From the NCBI RefSeq assembly GCF_030864355.1, contig NC_083395.1, positions 2,356,001-2,420,000 on the forward strand: a DNA stretch of 64,000 nucleotides, in the 5' to 3' direction. Every line of letters starts with the position of its first letter. Position 1 is the stretch's first letter. The notes below the pieces were generated by a model. The model ran no database searches. It was not told the origin of the DNA and saw only the letters and a list, made by a program, of their open reading frames with translations. Origin of the DNA: Cutaneotrichosporon cavernicola (lineage: Eukaryota > Basidiomycota > Tremellomycetes > Trichosporonales > Trichosporonaceae). Position numbers and translations under genes: made by a program. Below, piece by piece: positions 56,347 to 64,000 of the stretch.

Positions 56347-56592
56347 TGGCCCGACAAGCCATGTCAATGACTCGACTCGAGAGGCCACCAGGCTCCTGGT
56401 TCAGCTCTCAACCATGTGATGAGATTGTTGAGGCAGCTGTGGGAAAGTAGGCGTATTCCATCCGAGTTCCGCATCGTTCTTGTTATCGCCCTCTCTCTAT
56501 CTCTAGTATGCTTTCATATTTCAATTCCCTCCTTTCCATAGCTTCATTGTATTATCGTCTTATTGTGATTCAACTTCCTGCTGCGAGTCGCC

Positions 56593-57257
56593 ATGGCTAT
56601 TTCTCCTCTCGCGAAACCTGCTTCCAATATCACTTTAGCCTCCCCTTGTACCTTGCCACTTCTCTTTTCAGGTCTACTTACGCTCGCTACCTCTCTCTCC
56701 CACATCCGCGGACAATTATTCCTCCCAGCGATGACGCCCTGCAGGAGAGCGTCATTGCTGCCTGGACGTGGACCAGCCTACACCAGAACAGAGAGCCATG
56801 GTCCCCGACTTCATGAGGCGGCTTAACGACCCCATCAACGAGGATATTGGGACAAAGAGGCGGTATATTCTGGAGGTATCCAGGAATGTGGTGTGGGGTG
56901 GTGAACCCCCTGGCTTTTCTGATGCTGATATGGTCGTGGTCGAGAACCAAGCCAAAGCCGCTCCCATAGCTGATACCTGGACACTAAGCTTCCCCATGGA
57001 TGTGAGCCATCTGAAACGCCTTCAAAAGCTCTCTGAAAGCCTGACTGACAACAGACATCCCTTCTTTGCGGCGCACCCCACATCCAACCCGAGTGAACGC
57101 GCATTCGCGCCACAAGTTCCCGGTTGCCGAACGAGCTGCAATTATCAACAGCAATGTGCCGCCTATTTATAGCACCAGCTGGCACCTGCCACTCCCCGTT
57201 GAAGCCGGTTACCGTGACGTAGACCAGTTCTCGTTTGAGCCGTCCGCGATGGTCTAG
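56593..57257 (+). pseudogene. Divergent, probably decayed fragment of a terminal nucleotidyltransferase
   Basis: A reading stretch at about 56745-57001 encodes PTPEQRAMVPDFMRRLNDPI, then RRYILEVSRNVVWGGEPPGFSDADMVVV. This lines up with the neighbouring enzyme (PTDKQKTRLQDLLRYL, then ERYIVDVFGSVAWGGGTGKSGDVDLVI): RYI, WGG and the D-x-D pair are kept, but the essential Gly-Ser is Arg-Asn. No start codon lies in this block; an ATG at 56593 could join through a weak GTCTAC donor. At 57001 a good donor (GTGAGC) and a CTGAC...ACAG acceptor (57055) exist, but phase is kept only into a quick stop, while the long frame to 57257 needs another phase. Truncation, lost motif and phase problems suggest a pseudogene or a repurposed paralogue after tandem duplication. 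Confidence 0.45.
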
Positions 57258-58347
57258 TTCCGCGTCAGCGAACAGAGTAACAACGGAAATCTTCTTGTAT
57301 TGGCGAATGAGTTTCGCTCGTGAATATTCAGGGTAGATTGTAAATCAGATAAAAAGGATTTACCCGTAGTTATACCGCATACTCTTCATACCTCATTTCA
57401 ACAATTTGGTCGTATCACTGGTCCGGCTGCCATCCTTCACACTTGCCGAGATAGTCACGGCCTGGATATCCCTCCCAGTCGTTAGAGCTTTTACATCCAG
57501 CTCATCAATGACTGGAATCACGAGTGATGATAGGATACAGCCCCGCAACCACACCTCCATGGAGCACGGAGACGGAGTTCTGCGAGAAATCGAAGCCGCT
57601 GAGGATCATGAAGTACGGGAATGGCCAGGCTGTAAGCTGCTGGGCTCCTGTACCATCAAGTTGTGTTGTCACATCTACGCATGCATATTATAAATAAGTC
57701 TAAGAGGGTGCAGGTACTGTAGTCGGTGGGCTGTTGTTCATACAAGTGGTGCAAACTTCGACCGGTCATCGACATCTGGCTCCAAGGGTGGAAGGGATTT
57801 ACTGCCTAAGCGCAAACGAGCCATGAGGGGGGCAGTAGGAGGTAGGTGCTTAGCGTAGCAGGAGCGGTTGTTTATTCAAATGTACTTGGCAGTGCCACAA
57901 GGGTTGTCTATGTAAGAGCCGGATCTCACACAGATCAACAACCCGTGCGGGTTGGTGCGGGCCATGAATTGATCCCTGTGCAACTCAGTTACCAGGCCGG
58001 CTCATACTGGCTCCAGCCGATTAGCAGCCCATTAGCTTTTTACATTGGAATCCAAATTACTTTTGCCACGTGTGACTAATATTTGGTTCCGTGCCGGTTG
58101 CCACTCTCACCCCACTTAGAGACGAGATGAGGGCATGTTTGGTGGAGGTTGGACCTGGGAGAGGTGAGAGAGAGTGTCTGATGATCAGCTCGGTCAGACA
58201 GTTGACGATATCCACACAATCCCGTCATCGCTCAACAACACTCTATCGTCAAACTCAACGCTTTGTTCCTTCTACCCTCTCGCTAATTGCGCCATTCGAC
58301 TGGACATGTCTTCAACACCCATTCCATAACAGTCATTATCACGCCCC
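57258..58347. other. Intergenic region before FAB1
   Basis: About 1.1 kb. A frame at 57406-57693 (95 codons) has no family resemblance and unusual codon use for this window, so I leave it out. The part before 58348 is the FAB1 promoter and leader. This area is less GC-rich than the gene-dense parts. Confidence 0.45.
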
Positions 58348-61300
58348 ATGTCCGACCCGCACCACCGCCTCGACACGGGCGTGGCGGCGTCACGCGGGCC
58401 GTCACCCGTGTCCAACTTCTCCAGTGCACCTCCCAACCCATCTTCCAACTTAACCACCTTCCCCAACCCTTTCCAGGACGAGCCCGAGACTGGCCTCCTC
58501 CCATCGCTCCTATCCAAGGTCAAGAGCACCTTCTCGTCCGCGCCTCCAAAGGAAGCCAAGGAAGCCGCCGCGCCGGCTCAACCACCCCAGAGCGCGGCCC
58601 AGCAGATCGCCGAGACGACCCGCAAGCAGCATGCCGCGCAGGCGCAGGCGCAGGCCCAAGCCGCAGCGACGGCACAGGCACAGGCTGCCCAGGCAGTGGC
58701 AACGCCGTCGACAATGACATCGCACACTTCGGCCGTGTCCGTTCCGAGCGTCGCGACGCGGCGGGGGACTAGCCAGCTCTCGATCGGGCCTTCTGACGAC
58801 ACATCGCCATCGTCTGCAGTCTCGCCCACCGCGCCGTCGCTCATTGTCGCAGCGCTTCCCCTTCCAACCCGCGCTCAGCACAGTCATCAGAACTCGACGG
58901 CGTCCGCCTCAAATCTGTCTAGTGCGGCCGCGAGTGTCACCAGCTCCCAACCCCAACCACAACCGCGTCGCCACCTCATTCCCGGTGAGGCCAATTGGAG
59001 GCCCTCTGCAGCGAGCGCGCAGGTGACCGTCTCGCCGGTGACGAGCGTCACAACGACTGCGCCCCGCATGAGCGAGGAGGGCATGCCACCCCCGCGCCTC
59101 ATGAGTGTGACCCCGACGATGGAGATCACCAACGCCAAAGGCAAGCCTGTGCCTGGCAGTGCGATGCTCGGTGGAGGAAGATTACGCCGCGGCTCGATTG
59201 GGACCATTCCAGACTCACCCAGCAGCGTCTCATTATCAGCCATGATCTCAGGCAACGCCGAGCTCAGCCAAAACAACGGTTACTCCTTTGTTCCAGGTTT
59301 CCAGCTGCCCGCGGAGGACACACGCAGCATTCGCTCCTTGGCGATAGCCAAGCGACCACACTCGGTATCCAAGATTATCCGCCGAATGCGGGGCGAAGGC
59401 TTAAGCAAGCACTACTGGATGGCTGACGAGAACTGTAAGGAATGCTACGACTGCAAATCGGTGAGTATCGCGTCGATGAAGGTCGCTCAACTCAGGTATT
59501 CACCACTTGGCGACGAAAACACCACTGTCGCATCTGCGGCCAGATCTTCTGCGGCCGATGCGCCTCCAACATCATCGGGGCGCGCCGCTTCGGCCAGGAC
59601 GGCATGGTGCGCGTGTGCAACCTGTGTCTTAAGATCATGGAAGACTATGACGACGATGACGACCGGCGCAGCATCAACTCGACTATGTCGGGCCTCACAG
59701 GCCTGCCGGATCGCGTCATCTCGCCTGAGATCACGTACTCGCAGTCGCCCTTTGCCGCGAGCCAGCTCTTCCGCAGTACGAACGACTCGTTATCCGCGAT
59801 CGAGGAGTCGGTCCACCAGCCGTACAGGGACGATGACTCGGACTGTTCGGATACAGACGAGAACACGGGCAGCAAGTGGGGCCTTTGGCCTTCTATCGCA
59901 GCGCCCTTCCGTCGGCACCCGGACGACAACTCAGACGACCATGGGCAGGAGAGCAACACTCACAGCGAGCTTGCTTCTGAGGTCCCATCACCGCGACCAG
60001 GCAGTGCAGGAGGCGACAATGCCAAGCCAGACTTCCCATTAGACAGGCGCCCGCGCGTTGGCTTTCCTCGCACCGAGACCATCGAGTCGGAAGAGGGAAT
60101 GCCAATAGTCAATGCGCCGCTCAACCTCCAAGGATTGAGAACACGCCTCAGCTCAGCTGCGAGTTTGAGAGCCGGGGCCAATAACGGATTATCTGCACTG
60201 TTGGATACGGACCGCAAGGACGGATTGTGGAGAGCGCGTTCGTACTCGTTCGTCACGCCACCAGAATTCCTCACTGGCCCGTCGCTGGCGCACTTCAACA
60301 CGATGCTGCAGCAATCCATCGAGCGCCATGAGCTGCCCAGCCCAGAAACTTGGCACCGCGTGCTGAGCAAGCTTCTGCTCCGCGTGTCGACCAACCTCCG
60401 CCCTGTTGTCCGTGCTGGGGATTCGATCGACGTTCGCACGTACGTCAAGATTAAGAAGGTGCCTGGCGGCAAAATCACAGACTCGGAGTACGTCGACGGT
60501 ATCGTGATAACCAAGAACGTCGCACACAAGGGCATGTCGCGTCGGCTTGTCAACCCGCGCATCATGGTCATCACATTCCCCCTAGACTACCACCGTGTCG
60601 AGACGCAGTTCATGTCCCTTGATCCAATTCTCAAGCAGGAGAACGACTACCTGCGTCTGTTAACAAACCGCATCATCGACCTGCGCCCGCACATCGTTCT
60701 CGTGGAGCGCTTCGTCTCGCGCATCGCGCTCGATTTCCTGTACAAGGCCAACATCGTCGTTGCGCGGGGAGTTAAGTTCAGCGCCATTCACCAGGTCGCG
60801 CGGTGTACACACGCTGACATCATCGGCTCGATGGACAAGCTCGCTTTAGAACCACGACTAGGTCGCTGCGCCGACTTCAAGGTTCAGACGTTCGAACACG
60901 AGCTCATTCCTGGCAAGCGCAAGACGTACATGCGTTTCGAGGGAACACACAACGGCTTTGGCGGCACCATCATTTTGCGAGGCGGCACACTCTCCACCCT
61001 CAAGAGAGCCAAGCTTATCGCCGACTTCCTGGCGCTCGTCGCGTACCACCTCAAGAACGAGACGTTCCTCTACGGCGATGAGTTTCAGATGCTCCCTCCG
61101 CGCCCACCTATGCCAGAGGAGTACCGCGATCTCCTACGCCTTCTGGCGGATAAGCGCGCAACTCCAAAAGCGGTATACGGACGTGATGCGAGCTCCCCGC
61201 CCACAGAGTCGCCCATATCCCCCGATTCCGAACTCACGCCCCGTGCTGAGCGCGAGTCCTCGGATCCGAAAGAGATCGAGAGAGCAAACGCGCTGCAGGT

Positions 61301-64000
61301 CACGCGCGAGATCGCCGAGAGTCTCGAACCGTATCTCACGACCGTGCTGAGTGCTTCTGTGGCTGTGCGTTTCCCCCCTCCACATACCCTCGCCAAGATG
61401 GCCGCCTTGGACCGAAAGCTCAACTTCCTGAGGCTGAAGAAGGACGAGCGGGAGGCTGCAAAGATCCTTGAAGAGGAGAAGCGGCCCGAGCCTCCCAAGC
61501 TGGAGCTTGTCAAGATGGAGCCGATCAAGATCGTCGTCGAGACCGAGGAGGAATATGCGAGGAAGGAGGCCGAGAAGAAGGAGTCCGAGATGAAGGACAC
61601 TGAGAAGAAGGAGGCCGAGAAGAAGGACACCGAGAAGAACGAGGCAGACAAGGCCATCGACACCGACAAGAAGGATGCGGACCAGTCGTCGGAGACCAAG
61701 GGCGCAGACCAGGCCAAGAGTCTGAGCCCCGAGAAGGAGGCTGAGACACCGAAAGCCCCAGAAAAGACCCCGCCGAAGGAGGAAGACAGCAAGGAATCAG
61801 ACAAGCCTGAGCATCCAGTTGCCGTCAAGCCTGAGACGGAGATTGTTGATGACGCGATGTCCATCAAGTCTGCACCGCTCCCAAAGATCGATGCTGGTTC
61901 AGCGACGTCGTCTGCCGCCAACTCGGCCTTCACATCACCCGTCGCCGCTCCAACAGCTACCCTCCCATCCTCTATATCTCTTCCAGTTTTATCGCCACCC
62001 ACACCCTCACCCACACCTGTCCCTGCCCTAACACCACTGGTCTTGGCACCGACGCCTGTGCCATCAACCGTGGTAGGCGGTAAGGGGGGAGACCCTTACC
62101 GCATCTTGCTGAACCCGGAGGACTTCATCGACGCCAGCACGCTCGCGTTTGTCGAGTACGATCATGAGGAGCAATACAAGCTTTTCAAGCATTACGTGAG
62201 ACGCAACAATGGTCCACTCCACCCCAAGAACTTCCAGGGTATCATCTATCTGCAAGCTCTCTACCGGCAGGGCCAGGACAAACCGTGCGTTGAGCCAGCC
62301 CGCCAGCAAATCAACTTCTACCAGGAGGACGACCAGACACTGGGCCAGTTCCTCGGCTCGATGGTCGCGAACGCAGTTCACCGCTGTCCCAATCCGGCCT
62401 GTGAGATTCTTATGCTCTTCCACTACGACGTTCTCGTCCATGCGGAGCGCCGTCTGCAGATCGCCATGGAACACTTCTCTTGCCCGTTACCTGGGCACGA
62501 GGAGCAGATTTTGACATGGAGTTACTGCCGACAGTGCAACCGCTCGTGGGAACCGACCGTCATCCGTGAGGAGACGTGGCGGATGAGCTGGGGCGCGTAC
62601 CTCGAGCACTGCTTCTACCCCCCCGAAACGCGGACGGGATTCGGATGTGCGCATGACGCCTACCGCGAACATATCCGGTACTTTGCCCATCACAACATGG
62701 TTGTGCGGATCCACAACGACGAGATCGAGCTGTACGAGCCCGTCAGACCGCCGATCAAGGTCATCTGGAACGTCGAGGACAAGGTAGCGCTCAAGAACGC
62801 CGAATACGAGAGCGCACTGGCGAAGACGGCCGCGTTCTTTGACTCTGTCATGCACCGTCTCCGTAGCTTCACGGACGACCTTGTCGAACCTGACAAGCAG
62901 GCGCGCATGCGCGCGGACCGCGACGCGCTGCTCACGCGTGCAGTTGCCGACCGCGACGAGACAGTCAACTCGCTCAAGCTTACATACAAGCAGACACCGC
63001 CAACCGATGTCCTCGCGATCAACGTTGTGCTGCAAGCTCTCCAAGACAGGGTCATCCAATGGGAGTGAGTTCTGCGAATCTCTTTCGTCACTGTAGCTGA
63101 CTTCAGTCTTGACTTCTTAGACGTCGAGAAGCTGTACATGCCTTCCGAGAAGGACCTGAAGAGAAGTGAGTTGTCAGCGACGCGCGTCTGACCATCAGTG
63201 ACTGCGACCCATTTGAAGCGTCTATTCGCTACCCACGATGTGTTCGGTTCGCTCGATAAGAACGTTGCTGGAATCGCCGTGCCTGAAGTCGACGAACATG
63301 AGAAGATGACGGACCCCGAGTCGTCAAAACCGCCCTCAGTAGCACCGACGCTTGAGCTTGATAGCAGAGCTGCGACTCCGCCGTTACCTGAGTCGGAAGC
63401 TAGCGGGCCCAGCCCTGAGAAGGTAGACGAAAAGCCAGAGGCCGACAACTTGGGAGACAAGCCGACCCACGCCAACGACAAGGGTGAGAAGCCTGACGAC
63501 ATGGTCACCAGTAGCGTAACGACGTCGAGCGACACTGCGACGCCCACACAAACGATGTCGCGCGCGACTGCGCCGTCGCTGCTCGCGCCGCCCATGACGC
63601 CTGAGCTCGAGACTCGGAACACGCCTCGTGGCTACGAGACCGACTCGACGATATCCGCCGCACCGCGCCCAATTTCCGTTGCTGCACAACCTTACACACC
63701 GTCTGCCGACCTAGCGTCGAGCGGGGTTGACAGCGACACCCACGCGTTCGTCTCGCGGCTGCCTGTCCGTCGGAATCGTCCAACCCCAAGCGTGGCGGAC
63801 CTCGTCAAGCGCTTCCAAGACACCGCTCCAGAACGCAGCGGGGCGTCAACGCCGACGCTCGAGAGGCCGCGCTCAGCTGCCGGCGTGCACCGTCGTGTGC
63901 GTCACGAGCCGACCGACGTCTCGGACAGTGATGCGGGGCGTCCGCACAGACCCTTCCTCCGACGCAACAGGGCGACTGAGCAGACGGTTATGCAGCGGAA
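58348..64000 (+). CDS. FAB1: Phosphatidylinositol-3-phosphate 5-kinase FAB1 (N-terminal part, cut by window end)
   Basis: Exons are 58348-59460, 59496-63064, 63107-63165 and 63199 to beyond 64000; introns are 35, 42 and 33 nt. The N-terminal ~350 residues are Ala/Gln/Ser-rich. A FYVE zinc finger follows (~355-415: YWMADENCKECYDC, TWRRKHHCRICGQIFCGRC, VRVCNLC), which binds PI3P on endosomes and vacuole. The TCP-1/chaperonin-like domain spans about 663-901 (RLVNPRIMVITFPLDYHRVE, IDLRPHIVLVERFVSRIALD, GTIILRGGTLSTLKRAKLIADF). A charged Lys/Glu repeat (61560-61670) and a Cys-rich region (CPNPACEILMLFHYDVLVHAERRLQI, CRQCNRSWEP) are next. The lipid kinase domain lies outside the window. Fab1 makes PI(3,5)P2 and controls vacuole size and acidity. 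Confidence 0.95.

Noticed and set aside
57406..57693. 95-codon frame downstream of the nucleotidyltransferase relic
   Set aside because: No recognisable domain, no neighbouring exon in phase; kept only as a note.
1..64000. tRNA, rRNA, CRISPR array, transposon or virus-like element
   Set aside because: I looked for tRNA box sequences, reverse transcriptase or transposase motifs, terminal repeats and regular spacer arrays and found none I could support by eye. A tRNA scan would settle the first point.

Overview
This is a nuclear chromosome segment from a GC-rich, intron-dense fungus. It is most likely a basidiomycete yeast of the Tremellomycetes, and Trichosporonales is a reasonable guess. The evidence is the set of single-copy eukaryotic housekeeping genes, numerous very short introns with GTNNGT donors and a CTNAC-type branch motif a few bases before the AG, close gene packing on both strands, and protein types such as NF-YA/HAP2, RAX2, PEX19, FAB1 and an ABCG transporter with an extracellular domain. 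I see no rRNA, tRNA, transposon or CRISPR array. Lineage below fungus level is inference.

Layout: a Gly-rich C-terminal fragment (2-313, +); YVH1 phosphatase (-); ATP5/OSCP (-); HAP2 (+); an unrecognised protein (-); a mitochondrial Mtf2-like protein (+); NC2beta (-); PRP38 (+); NSP1 nucleoporin (-); SmF (+); RNA1 RanGAP (-); a small Cys-rich protein (+); an orphan ORF (+); RPA190, the largest Pol I subunit (-); an acyl-CoA-binding membrane protein like ATG37 (+); SEC22 (-); RAX2 with a C-terminal SH3 (-); PEX19 (+); an ABCG transporter (+); a BAR-SH3 protein (-); a CofD/YvcK-like protein (+); URI/BUD27 (+); RPC40 (-); RAD54 (+); a nucleotidyltransferase of the non-canonical poly(A) polymerase type (+), followed by what looks like a decayed fragment of the same family; and FAB1 (+), cut by the right edge.

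I rebuilt exon structures by hand by matching donor, branch and acceptor signals with codon phase and protein families. About 74 introns are placed, and about 40 of them are 38 nt or shorter (31-38 nt typical, one apparently 29 nt). Several start codons of divergent genes lie within 175-230 bp of each other (NC2beta/PRP38, NSP1/SmF, unrecognised protein/Mtf2-like, RPC40/RAD54), which suggests shared promoters.

Functional themes are scattered rather than operonic: transcription (RPA190, RPC40, URI, NC2beta, HAP2), splicing (PRP38, SmF), nuclear transport (NSP1, RNA1), peroxisome (PEX19, ATG37-like), membrane traffic and polarity (SEC22, BAR-SH3, FAB1, RAX2), mitochondria (ATP5, Mtf2-like) and DNA repair (RAD54). 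The most unusual items are the micro-introns, the RAX2-SH3 fusion with an 8-nt last coding exon, the Cys-rich small protein, and the nucleotidyltransferase relic beside its intact relative.
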